64,000 nt of DNA from JABDKJ01 sp964609215. Lineage in GTDB: Bacteria > Bacteroidota > Bacteroidia > Flavobacteriales_D > JABDKJ01. Numbering within the stretch: position 1 is the stretch's first letter; each line of letters opens with the position of its first letter. The translations under genes were made by a program, and so were the position numbers. The stretch lies in assembly GCA_964609215.1 (NCBI GenBank), contig CAZSQZ010000008.1, positions 108,508 to 172,507 of the forward strand. The letters are read 5' to 3'. Under the pieces are notes generated by a model, which ran no database searches, was not told the DNA's origin, and saw only the letters and a program-made list of their open reading frames with translations. This document shows, one piece after another, positions 53,466 to 62,055 of the stretch.

Positions 53466-54313
53466 GATTGTAATGTATTTACAGGTTGAACAAATTGGGG
53501 CTTGCATTCGAACCATTCGAAACGCTTTCCTTTTAACTTTCTATCTAAGAAAACAGTAATAGGCGAAATGAAAAACAAAGCCCATATAGGAGCCGTATGC
53601 AGATAAAACCAACTGGTTAAACTAAATGACAATGCTGCAAGAATAATGGCCCAAATAATTCTTGCTTTAGGATTATTAGGTGTTGTTACGGGATCGGTTA
53701 TCATAAAAAAGGTGAATAAAAGAAATGATCCATTGGTGAACTTATGAATCAAAACATCCCATTCCCAACCTAAATACACCACTGTTCTTAAGTACTCAAA
53801 TAGAAAGAAACTGGCTAAAAAGGTTATGCTAATATCTAATCTGCCGACTTTTAACAAGACTATAAACCCTAAGGCCCCAATTAGAAAAAAGAGTATCGCT
53901 GCACTCCCCCATTGTCCAGGAGAAATCCAGGCATCACCTGTGAGCAAAATGGCTATTATAATACCAAAGTTTGCAGGATTAAAAATGTGTTTGTTCTTAT
54001 ATCGAATTAAAAACTTTGCAGAAATTGCAGCACTTGCTGCTAAGGCCAATACCCAAATTGAATTTGCTTTTAAAAGCAAGCAAAGCCCTAAAGCTGTTAT
54101 TATTCCACTTTTTAGTGAATGCCAATTCCTTGTGGTAAAATGTATACAAATGGCCTGAGTCAACAGAGCAACACCAATAATTATCAGAAAATTTAAGGCC
54201 TCTAGGTCCCAACCCAGTGTTGCAATTCCTACTATAAGGAAAAAACCCAAATAGATAATTTGAAAATTTCTGGCATCTTTAAAAATGGTCTTTATGTTTA
54301 ATTTGCGTAGCAT
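53462..54313 (-). CDS. RnfD/NqrB-like membrane protein (lone subunit)
   Basis: A 283-residue integral membrane protein (ATG 54313 preferred to GTG 54328) with about ten helices. NKHIFNPANFGI, SPGQWG, and NGSFLLFTFFMITDPVTTP match the NqrB/RnfD family, in a branch I recall from UnbU-like annotations. The SGAT flavin-attachment motif of true RnfD/NqrB is not seen, and no other rnf or nqr genes are in the window, so it is probably not part of a Rnf complex. It is translationally coupled to the first DUF2330 gene. Confidence 0.85.
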   Translation of the reverse strand: MLRKLNIKTIFKDARNFQIIYLGFFLIVGIATLGWDLEALNFLIIIGVALLTQAICIHFTTRNWHSLKSGIITALGLCLLLKANSIWVLALAASAAISAKFLIRYKNKHIFNPANFGIIIAILLTGDAWISPGQWGSAAILFFLIGALGFIVLLKVGRLDISITFLASFFLFEYLRTVVYLGWEWDVLIHKFTNGSFLLFTFFMITDPVTTPNNPKARIIWAIILAALSFSLTSWFYLHTAPIWALFFISPITVFLDRKLKGKRFEWFECKPQFVQPVNTLQS

Positions 54314-54428
54314 AATTTGAAATTTCACTTTTCAGTACACCCTACTTTTAGAAAAGTTCATCTATAAGATGCTTCAGTATCACAATTCCATAAATCATTT
54401 GATATTTTTTAATTTTATCCCAGAGATT

Positions 54429-54686
54429 ATGGCAAAACTAAAATTAGACTTACATGATATTTATAATAAAGGATGGAAGATTGATCAGGCCTTGAATGAC
54501 ATAATTGAAGAAGCCATTGAGAAGAGAATAAAACTGATTGAAATCATTCCCGGGAAGGGTTCTGGTCAGCTAAAAAAGAAGGTCATTCGTTTTTTACAAC
54601 AACCAAAAATTAAGAACAAATACCACAGAATTGATAAGGACAGCAAAAATTTTGGAAGACTATTTGTTCATTTTAAACACAAATAA
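54429..54686 (+). CDS. Stand-alone Smr domain protein
   Basis: An 85-residue protein that is essentially one Smr domain: LDLHDIYNKGWK at the N-terminus, LIEIIPGKGSGQLKKKV in the middle (the HGxG-like loop here is PGKGSG) and a C-terminal FGRLFVHFK strand. Smr domains of MutS2 and others have nuclease or nucleic acid binding activity. The His of the usual HGxG is replaced (IPGKG), so activity is uncertain. ATG 54429 is chosen over the extension to 54369, which is not Smr-like. Lies 21 bases before the next secreted protein. Confidence 0.9.
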   Translation: MAKLKLDLHDIYNKGWKIDQALNDIIEEAIEKRIKLIEIIPGKGSGQLKKKVIRFLQQPKIKNKYHRIDKDSKNFGRLFVHFKHK

Positions 54687-54707
54687 TCTCTTATTTTTAC
54701 AAAAGAC

Positions 54708-56414
54708 ATGAAAAAGACTTTACTCCTATTAACCATGTTCATGGTGAGCGTATTTGGATTCACTCAAGAATATATTCTAAATGGCGATGTTGTTGAGAGC
54801 GGTCAAGATTGTTTTCAAATGACTGAGGCTGTGAACAACCAACTGGGTTCCTTTTTTGTGAGTGAACAAATAGATCTCAATGAACCTTTTGAGTTCACCT
54901 TTAGTTTAAACTTTGGTTCAAACCCAAGTGGAGCGGATGGTTTGGTTTTTATTTTACAAAATTTCGGAACTGATTTTATCGGGGTCTCCGGTGGTGGAAT
55001 TGGTTTTCAAGGTGCGCAAAGCACCCAGTCTGTGGGAGTTGAATTTGATACTTTTGAGAACCCAGAAAGAGGAGATCTCATATCAGATCACATTGGAATA
55101 ATCTCCGAGTCAAGTACCGCTCATAACATGCCTTCTGGGTTAAGCCCTCCAGTTCAAATGTCTGCTACTAGTTTTGATGTAGAAGATGGTGAAGATCATC
55201 TAGCTAAAATTTATTGGGACCCCATTTCCCAGGTTCTTTCTGTAGATTTTGATTGTGTTTTTAGAACATCTGTAACCGTTGATCTCATACAAGATATTTT
55301 TGGTGGAAATAATATGGTGTATTGGGGATTTTCAGGAAGTACCGGGGGATTAAATAATGCCCAGAGTTTGTGCTATCTAAAAAATCTAGAAGCAGATTTC
55401 CCGGAAGAATGTCTTGAACCAGGGCCGGTGACTATTACTGCTGCTGGGTCTGCAGCTAGCATCTATTCATGGACACCTGATGTTAGTCCGGTTACCTTCA
55501 ATAATCAAACTGTTATTGCCGATCTTACTGAAACGACAGATTATGTTGTTACCTCAGTTGATATTTGCGATGGAACAGTTACTATAGATACAATCACTCT
55601 TGTAGTTAACGATTTAGAGTTGGAAGTAAGCAGTGATAATATAGACTGCAATTCTGATTCTATTTCCTTGTTTGGCATTGTGAATCAAAATGAAAATCTA
55701 GTTTATACCTGGAATAGTGTTGGAGGAGAAATAGTTTTAGGTGAAGACAGTCTAAACGCAATTGGAATTGGTCAAGGACAGTATTCTTTTAGTGTTTTAG
55801 ATACACTCAATGGATGCACAAGGTCTATTGACTATGAAGCACCAACAGATTTTACAGCTCCTGATCTATTTTCTGATGTGGATGGTTTGTTATCTTGTTT
55901 AAACCCTGAAGTACAGATTGAGGTTTTTGATTTTTCGGAATTGAATGATTACAGCTACGAGTGGACCACAGAGGCAGGAAATATTGTAAGTGAGGATGGA
56001 AGTATTATTAGTGTAAATTTAGAATCATTTTACACCTCAATAGTAACCTATAATCCCACAGGTTGTTCCGACACAATTGAAATTTGGGTTGGTAATGACC
56101 CCGATTTCTTTGTCCCTTATGAATTTCTGGAAATACCTAATGTCATTACACCAAATTCTGACCAACAGAATGATGAACTTAAAGCTTTCATAAGCACTGA
56201 TCCAAGTTTTGACCTAAGTGGAAAATTCGGCTCTTATCAGTTGGATGTTTTTAATAGATGGGGAAATTCGGTATTCAGTTCTAATCAATTAGAAAATTCC
56301 TGGAACGAAATCGAAGAGAGTTCAGGTTCCTATTTTTATATTTTACAATACACTGATCGCTGCGATTTGGAGAATATTAGAATAAAGAAAGGCTCTTTCG
56401 AAATCCTACGATAG
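54708..56414 (+). CDS. L-type lectin-like T9SS type B surface protein
   Basis: A 568-residue secreted protein with signal peptide 1-19 (VFGFTQ). Residues about 20-235 form an L-type/legume-lectin-like domain: DCFQMTEAVNNQLGSFFV, ADGLVFILQNFG, SVGVEFDTFEN, AKIYWDPISQVLSVDFD, MVYWGFSGSTGG. Ig-like modules follow, then a type B C-terminal domain (IPNVITPNSDQQNDELKAF, YQLDVFNRWGNSVF, SGSYFYIL). Predicted role: carbohydrate binding at the surface or on released particles. It is followed at once by DUF3810. Confidence 0.88.
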   Translation: MKKTLLLLTMFMVSVFGFTQEYILNGDVVESGQDCFQMTEAVNNQLGSFFVSEQIDLNEPFEFTFSLNFGSNPSGADGLVFILQNFGTDFIGVSGGGIGFQGAQSTQSVGVEFDTFENPERGDLISDHIGIISESSTAHNMPSGLSPPVQMSATSFDVEDGEDHLAKIYWDPISQVLSVDFDCVFRTSVTVDLIQDIFGGNNMVYWGFSGSTGGLNNAQSLCYLKNLEADFPEECLEPGPVTITAAGSAASIYSWTPDVSPVTFNNQTVIADLTETTDYVVTSVDICDGTVTIDTITLVVNDLELEVSSDNIDCNSDSISLFGIVNQNENLVYTWNSVGGEIVLGEDSLNAIGIGQGQYSFSVLDTLNGCTRSIDYEAPTDFTAPDLFSDVDGLLSCLNPEVQIEVFDFSELNDYSYEWTTEAGNIVSEDGSIISVNLESFYTSIVTYNPTGCSDTIEIWVGNDPDFFVPYEFLEIPNVITPNSDQQNDELKAFISTDPSFDLSGKFGSYQLDVFNRWGNSVFSSNQLENSWNEIEESSGSYFYILQYTDRCDLENIRIKKGSFEILR

Positions 56415-56415
56415 T

Positions 56416-57477
56416 TTGCTTAATTTAATAAAACGAAGACACTATTTTGGTCTATGGGCATTGGCTTTTGCATTGCTTGTTAGATGGATATTCAATGTAT
56501 TTCCTGAATTATGCGAACTAATTTATGGTCAAACCTTCTTTCCAATTATCCGATCTTTTTTTGATTATACCCTAGGTATTTTGCCCATTCCAGCATTCTA
56601 TCTCTTCTTCTTTTTTCTGATTTACAAACTATTTAAGAGTGTAAAAACTATTGGCTTATTTAGAGATCATTTTTTTAAAAAACTATTTAGTATCCTAAAC
56701 TTCTGGGCCTGGATTCTTTTTGCCTTTCTTATTGTTTGGGGCTACAATTATCAAAGGCCTGAAATAAAAGATCGATTGGGATTTATAGATATTCAATTGC
56801 GAAGTAAGGCCTTTGATAGAATGATGGAATCAAGTATGAAGAGACTTGCTTCTATAGATTATACCTCGGTCAAGTTTAATTTGGAAGTAGAAGATAAAAG
56901 CACAGATGAATTGAGAGATGCACAAGAAACTTTCCTTTCCAATCTTGGATATTCCAAAATAGGCAATGGACATATAAATAGACTTTTCCCAAAAGGAATA
57001 TTCAGAAAAATTGGAGTATCTGGAATGTATCTACCCTGGATAGGACAAGGAAACGTTGATGCTAGTCTGAGTAATTTAGAGTACCCTTTTATAGCTGCTC
57101 ATGAAATGGCTCATGTTTATGGAGTAACCAACGAGGGTGAAGCTAGTTTTGTAGCTTTCATGACCTGCTGGGGGACCAAAAACGATCGCATCCGTTATAG
57201 TGCTGAAATTTATTTGATAAGAAATATTCTGTTTCAATTAAAACGCAGGAATCCTGAACAGCACCAAAAATGGCTTGCGCAAATTCCACCTAAGGTTAAA
57301 TATGATATCCAAAAGATTAAGGACAATGTGAACTCCTACCCTGATTTATTTCCAGTATTAAGTGACAAGGTAAATGACACCTATCTAAAATCTCAAGGAA
57401 TTGAATCGGGCAGCAAAAGTTATGGTGAACTCATTGCTCTTTTATATAGTTGGGAGTTTAAAAGAGGAAATAATTAG
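56416..57477 (+). CDS. DUF3810 membrane protein, putative metalloprotease
   Basis: A 353-residue protein with three hydrophobic helices (about 10-105) and a C-terminal domain carrying AAHEMAHVYG (His229 and His233, the HExxH type) and EGEASFVAFMTCW, a likely third ligand Glu. This is the DUF3810 layout; family members are putative zinc peptidases of unknown substrate. The start is TTG at 56416, one base after the preceding stop. It converges with the prolyl oligopeptidase gene, stops overlapping by 4 bases. Confidence 0.87.
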   Translation: MLNLIKRRHYFGLWALAFALLVRWIFNVFPELCELIYGQTFFPIIRSFFDYTLGILPIPAFYLFFFFLIYKLFKSVKTIGLFRDHFFKKLFSILNFWAWILFAFLIVWGYNYQRPEIKDRLGFIDIQLRSKAFDRMMESSMKRLASIDYTSVKFNLEVEDKSTDELRDAQETFLSNLGYSKIGNGHINRLFPKGIFRKIGVSGMYLPWIGQGNVDASLSNLEYPFIAAHEMAHVYGVTNEGEASFVAFMTCWGTKNDRIRYSAEIYLIRNILFQLKRRNPEQHQKWLAQIPPKVKYDIQKIKDNVNSYPDLFPVLSDKVNDTYLKSQGIESGSKSYGELIALLYSWEFKRGNN

Positions 57478-59612
57478 TAAATAACTTTCACCTGCATATT
57501 CGCAAACATGAAAACCCATTTATCTGCTTGTTCCTCAATTATTTTTGAGGTTGGTTTTCCTGCTCCATGCCCAGCATCAGTTTCTATTCGAATAAGCACT
57601 GGGTTACTTCCTTTATGTTTCTCTTGTAATGTTGCCGCAAACTTAAAACTATGAGCTGGTACCACTCTATCGTCATGATCTGCAGTAGTAACCATTGTTG
57701 CTGGATATTCAATTCCTTCTTTTAGATTGTGAATTGGAGAATATGAATAAAGATTCTCAAAATCCACTTTAGAACTATCACTACAACCGTACTCCGGGAT
57801 CCAACCCCAGCCCACAGTAAATTTATGATAGCGTAACATATCCATAACTCCAACAGCTGGAAATGCAACTCTAAATAGTTCGGGTCTTTGAGTCATACAA
57901 GCGCCTACCAAAAGCCCACCATTTGACCCACCGGCAATTGCCAAGTTATTGCTATCCGTATATTTCTCCTGAATGAGGTACTCTCCAGCAGCAATAAAAT
58001 CATCAAAAACATTTTGTTTCCTTAATAGCATTCCCGCTTGATGCCATTCCTCTCCGTACTCTCCTCCACCTCTCAAATTGGGCATTGCGAAAACGCCCCC
58101 ATTTTCTAAAAGGACAATATTCGATGTACTAAAAAATGGAGTCAGGCTTACGTTAAACCCTCCATAACCATATAAATAGGTAGGGTTTTTCCCATTCATT
58201 TCAAGCCCCTTTTTGTGTACAATAAACATACTCACATCAGTTCCATCTTTACTTTTATAGTTAACCTGTTTAGATTCAAAATCATCTGGATTAAATCTTA
58301 GCTCAGGTTTATAAAACACCTTTGATTCTCCAGAAGCTATATCATATTCAAAAATGGTATAAGGGTAATTAAAGGATGTATATCCGTAAAACAAGGTTTG
58401 GTAATCTTTTTTTCCTGAGAAGCCTCCTACAGTTCCAGCACCAGGTAACTTTATTTCCACGGCAGTACTTGAGCCATATTCCATTTCATAAATTCTGTTG
58501 CAAGCCTTTTCTAAATAATTTGCATAGAATTTACCTCCACCGCTTGAAACTGACTCCAACAAATGTTCTTTTTCAGGAATAACTTCTTTCCAATTTGATG
58601 GACTGGAATTGTTCGGATCAATTGCTATAAGTTTATAGTTCGGAGCATCCAGATCTGTATGCACCAAAAACATTCCGTTTACATGATCTACCACACTACT
58701 TTTATTTTCAAAACCAGTAAACAATGCCTTAAAACCATTTTCCTTATGATTTAAATCCATAAAGTAACATTCATATCCATTAGTTCCTGTTGCAGCATAA
58801 AGTATAAGATACTTGTTATCTTCAGTTACACTGGTCCAATGGTACAAGTTTGGATTTGACTTGTTCTCATAAATCAGCTTATCTTCAGATTGTTTGGTGC
58901 CAATTTTATGATAGTAAACCATATGATTTGAGTTAGTAGCCGAGAATTCACTTCCACTGCTTGGCTCTGGATATCTACTGTAGTAAAATCCATTCTCATC
59001 CCATGAAGCGCCTGAGAATTTTATCCAATTCAATATATCATCTAGCTCTCTACCTGTTGCAATGTCTCTTATAGTAAAAGTTGACCAATCAGAACCAGCT
59101 TCTGATCTATTAATCACAGCATATTTATTGTCATCCGAAACACTTGCAATAGAAATTGAAGTTGTTCCTTCTGGGTTGATGCTATTAGGGTCAATAAAAA
59201 CCTGAGGCTCACCTTCTCTTCCTTTTTGAATATAAATTACCGATTGATTTTGAAGCCCATCATTTTTGTAAAAGAAATAATTGTCACCTGCTTTTATTGG
59301 AGAGGAAACTTTAGGATAGTTCATTAGTTCCTCCAGCCTATTTGCAATTAATTTCTTATTTACCAAACGATCTAAATAGAAATCGGTAACCTTATTTTGC
59401 GCTATTACCCAATCCTTTGTTGCTTTAGAATTCTCATTTTCCAACCACCTATAGGGGTCTTGTACTTTGGTTCCGAAATAATCATCTTCAACCTTTTCCA
59501 TTTTAGTATCTGGATAGGCCAAAATAGGTTGTTCCATTCTTTCAATTATTTGTGCATTAAGATTTGAAATTGCGAAAGCAAAAACCAAAAAACAGATAAA
59601 GTGATTTTTCAT
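57474..59612 (-). CDS. Prolyl oligopeptidase (S9A), exported
   Basis: A 712-residue serine peptidase. A signal peptide (ICFLVFAFAISNLNAQ) sends it to the periplasm or beyond. An N-terminal helix DPYRWLEN and a seven-bladed propeller are followed by the catalytic alpha/beta hydrolase: Ser563 in GGSNGGLLVGA, DHDDRVVPAHSFK containing the Asp, and DAGHGAGKP with the His. It cleaves after proline in short peptides. ATG 59612 is preferred to TTG 59618. The length is standard for the family. Confidence 0.95.
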   Translation of the reverse strand: MKNHFICFLVFAFAISNLNAQIIERMEQPILAYPDTKMEKVEDDYFGTKVQDPYRWLENENSKATKDWVIAQNKVTDFYLDRLVNKKLIANRLEELMNYPKVSSPIKAGDNYFFYKNDGLQNQSVIYIQKGREGEPQVFIDPNSINPEGTTSISIASVSDDNKYAVINRSEAGSDWSTFTIRDIATGRELDDILNWIKFSGASWDENGFYYSRYPEPSSGSEFSATNSNHMVYYHKIGTKQSEDKLIYENKSNPNLYHWTSVTEDNKYLILYAATGTNGYECYFMDLNHKENGFKALFTGFENKSSVVDHVNGMFLVHTDLDAPNYKLIAIDPNNSSPSNWKEVIPEKEHLLESVSSGGGKFYANYLEKACNRIYEMEYGSSTAVEIKLPGAGTVGGFSGKKDYQTLFYGYTSFNYPYTIFEYDIASGESKVFYKPELRFNPDDFESKQVNYKSKDGTDVSMFIVHKKGLEMNGKNPTYLYGYGGFNVSLTPFFSTSNIVLLENGGVFAMPNLRGGGEYGEEWHQAGMLLRKQNVFDDFIAAGEYLIQEKYTDSNNLAIAGGSNGGLLVGACMTQRPELFRVAFPAVGVMDMLRYHKFTVGWGWIPEYGCSDSSKVDFENLYSYSPIHNLKEGIEYPATMVTTADHDDRVVPAHSFKFAATLQEKHKGSNPVLIRIETDAGHGAGKPTSKIIEEQADKWVFMFANMQVKVIY

Positions 59613-59641
59613 ATGCAAATAAATATTTAGCTAAATAAAAT

Positions 59642-59670
59642 AAAAAAAGCCCCGTAATGCGGAGCTTTTT
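59642..59670 (-). terminator. Intrinsic terminator after the LEA-like gene
   Basis: AAAAAAAGC-CCCG (59642-59654) and CGG-AGCTTTTT (59660-59670) form a short hairpin with one mismatch; on the minus strand seven T follow. It ends the LEA-like gene and lies just upstream of the prolyl oligopeptidase start. Confidence 0.75.
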
Positions 59671-59691
59671 CATTTAATAAATAACAATTTC

Positions 59692-60396
59692 TTAGGATTT
59701 ATCTTCTTCTGTAAAATCTTCATCCCCAGACACCAAATCAGAAGCGGAATCTTTAAGATCGTTAAAACCTTCTTTCACTTTATCAAAAACATTACCTGCA
59801 ACTTCTGACGCCTTATCCATTGCCTCTTCCGCCATCTGAGAAGCTTTATCAGTAACAGGTGCTATCTTATCACCAATATCAGAAGCAGCTTCTTTTGCTT
59901 GATCGATAGCATCACCCGTAACATCTTTTGCTTTATCATAAACTTCGCTGGCCACTTCTTTTGCATCTTCAAAAGCTTCTCCTGCAGAATCAGCAACCTC
60001 AGATGCAACTTCCTTTGCTTTATTCATTCCCTCACTAGCCATTTCTTTTGCTTTTTCAACCATTGGTGCCGCTTGTTCTTTTAAATCTGAAGCGGCTTCT
60101 TTAGCTTTATCTAATGCCTCGCTTCCAAGATCTTTTGCCTTATCCAAACCAGAACTCACTTTATCAGCGGCTTCAGAAGCCAAATCACTTGCTTTAGAAC
60201 CAACAGAATCAACTGCGCCTTTAGCTAAATCACTTCCCTTATCCCCCATTTCTTTTGCTACATCCACAGAAGATCTTACTGCTTTTCCAGCGGAATCAAC
60301 AGCTCCTTCTCCTGCTTGTTTTGCGGTATCCACTGCGGTTTTTCCCGCATCCTTTGCACCGCTAAAAATTTTCTTTATTCCATCTAATATTCCCAT
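59692..60396 (-). CDS. LEA-like/apolipoprotein-like amphipathic repeat protein
   Basis: A 234-residue protein made almost wholly of A, K, E, D, S and V in an 11-residue periodic pattern (for example DKAKEAASDL, EVASEVADSAG, EVYDKAKDVTGDA). This matches group 3 LEA proteins and apolipoprotein-like amphipathic helices. There is no signal peptide, so it is predicted cytosolic. Such proteins protect membranes and enzymes during desiccation or salt stress. The C-terminal 25 residues (SDLVSGDEDFTEEDK) are acidic. It is highly repetitive but shows no frameshift. A single-gene unit with its own terminator. Confidence 0.85.
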   Translation of the reverse strand: MGILDGIKKIFSGAKDAGKTAVDTAKQAGEGAVDSAGKAVRSSVDVAKEMGDKGSDLAKGAVDSVGSKASDLASEAADKVSSGLDKAKDLGSEALDKAKEAASDLKEQAAPMVEKAKEMASEGMNKAKEVASEVADSAGEAFEDAKEVASEVYDKAKDVTGDAIDQAKEAASDIGDKIAPVTDKASQMAEEAMDKASEVAGNVFDKVKEGFNDLKDSASDLVSGDEDFTEEDKS

Positions 60397-60445
60397 ATTG
60401 AAAAAATTTGAATACGAATATACCTTTTAGCTTGGAAAATGCCTA

Positions 60446-61849
60446 TTAACACTCAATTTCTTCTCCTAGATCGGGTATATGAATTTTCGAATATCCTTCA
60501 CTCTTAAGCGCATCAGCAAAAACTTGTTGCCTTTCATAATTTCCGTGAACCAGAAAAATCTTATCCACTTTATCCTTGTCTTGATTGGATAGAAAATTTA
60601 TCATCTCCTGTTGATCGCCATGACCGCTAAAAGAATGCATTCTTCTAACATCTGCTTTCACTTTCTTTTCTACCCCAAAAATCTTTATTACATCCGCCCC
60701 TTTTGCGAGCTGAGCCCCTATAGTCCCATTTGCACAATAACCAACAATTAAAATCGTATTTCTAGGGTTTTCTATACTGTTGTTAACATGGTGTACAATT
60801 CTTCCAGCGGTTATCATTCCAGATGCAGAAATTATTATGCACGGATCTTTATAATCATTTAATCTTTTGGAGCCTTCAACAGAACGTATATAATGAAGTT
60901 TGTTAAAGCCGAAAGGGTCTGGATCCTCTAACATATATTCCAGAATTTCACGATCATAGCATTCCGGATGTGTTTTAAAAATATCAGTTGCGTTAATAGC
61001 CAATGGACTATCCACAAAAATTGGAATATCTGGTAAACTTCCTTCATTGGCCAAACGATCTAGCATGTAAACAATCTCCTGTGTTCGACCAATGGAAAAG
61101 GCAGGAATTATCAGTTTTCCCTTTTTCTTAACACAGGCTTCTTCTACAATATCTAAAAAAGCTTGATGTTGTTTTGGAGGGCCTTCGTGCAGCTTTCCAC
61201 CATAAGTAGATTCACAAATAATCAAATCAGCATGAGGCATGGGTTCAGGGTCTTTCAAAATAGGTCTATTTGGCCTTCCAATATCACCAGTAAAACCGAG
61301 TTTAATATCTCTCTTTCCCTCCTTTATTCTTAAACTGACACTAGCCGATCCAAGAATATGTCCTGAATCCCTAAACAACACTTGATTTCCATCAGGTAAA
61401 TCATGCCAAACACCATATCCCACGCCCACAAAATTATTCATGCAACCCTCAACATCTTTTCTTATATAAAGAGGCTCGTATTTCTTGTTTGACTTTTTTC
61501 TCCTTGCTAATTTGTTTTTATACTCTGCATCTTTTTCCTGAATATGTGCACTATCCAATAACATTATGGTAGATAAATCCCTTGTAGCATAGGTACATAT
61601 TACTTGACCGTTAAAACCATCTTTAAACAGTTTAGGTATTCTTCCAGAATGATCTATGTGCGCATGAGAGAGAATAAGATAATCTATCTCCCAAGGTTTA
61701 AATTGCCAATTCTCATTAAAGTTTTCAAGATCATCTGAATGTCCTTGATAAAGCCCACAATCCAAAAGAATATTTGATCCTCCTTCAATTTGCAAAAGAT
61801 GACTGCTACCTGTAACAGTTCTTGCTGCACCACAAAATTTGATTTTCAT
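60446..61849 (-). CDS. Beta-CASP metallo-beta-lactamase-fold RNase-like hydrolase
   Basis: A 467-residue cytoplasmic enzyme of the CPSF73/Ysh1-like group. The metal motif SHAHIDHSGRIP lies in the first 70 residues (HxHxDH), and GSASVSLR and CESTYGG follow. A beta-CASP insert starts near residue 210 (KLIIPAFSIGRTQEIVYML); the C-terminal SASGMITAGRI and SFSGHGDQ motifs are the RMMBL part. These act as endo- or exoribonucleases. ATG 61849 is the only good start. Confidence 0.93.
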   Translation of the reverse strand: MKIKFCGAARTVTGSSHLLQIEGGSNILLDCGLYQGHSDDLENFNENWQFKPWEIDYLILSHAHIDHSGRIPKLFKDGFNGQVICTYATRDLSTIMLLDSAHIQEKDAEYKNKLARRKKSNKKYEPLYIRKDVEGCMNNFVGVGYGVWHDLPDGNQVLFRDSGHILGSASVSLRIKEGKRDIKLGFTGDIGRPNRPILKDPEPMPHADLIICESTYGGKLHEGPPKQHQAFLDIVEEACVKKKGKLIIPAFSIGRTQEIVYMLDRLANEGSLPDIPIFVDSPLAINATDIFKTHPECYDREILEYMLEDPDPFGFNKLHYIRSVEGSKRLNDYKDPCIIISASGMITAGRIVHHVNNSIENPRNTILIVGYCANGTIGAQLAKGADVIKIFGVEKKVKADVRRMHSFSGHGDQQEMINFLSNQDKDKVDKIFLVHGNYERQQVFADALKSEGYSKIHIPDLGEEIEC

Positions 61850-62055
61850 TTAACGTTCAATTAATTAGGAATACAAAATAAACAAATTGAAATACATTTT
61901 TAAAAAGACTGACAGAACTGAAAAGTAAGCTTTTATGAATTGAAAAATTGGGTATAAAAATCCTATTTATGTCATCTAAAAAATAATCTAAACATTAATG
62001 ATTTAACAATTTAAACGTACATTTCGATTTAATTTTTGAAACCTAATCTATAAGT

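Noticed and set aside
53462..54313. RnfD-like gene as part of a Rnf or Nqr complex
   Set aside because: The flavin-binding SGAT motif and all other subunits are absent; the gene is coupled to DUF2330 proteins instead.
54369..54428. Longer start of the Smr protein
   Set aside because: The 20 extra residues are hydrophobic and unlike Smr proteins; ATG 54429 starts at the conserved domain.
59692..60396. Regular short repeats read as a CRISPR array or tandem DNA repeat
   Set aside because: The periodicity is at 33 bases and codes a continuous amphipathic protein with no conserved spacers and no cas genes.
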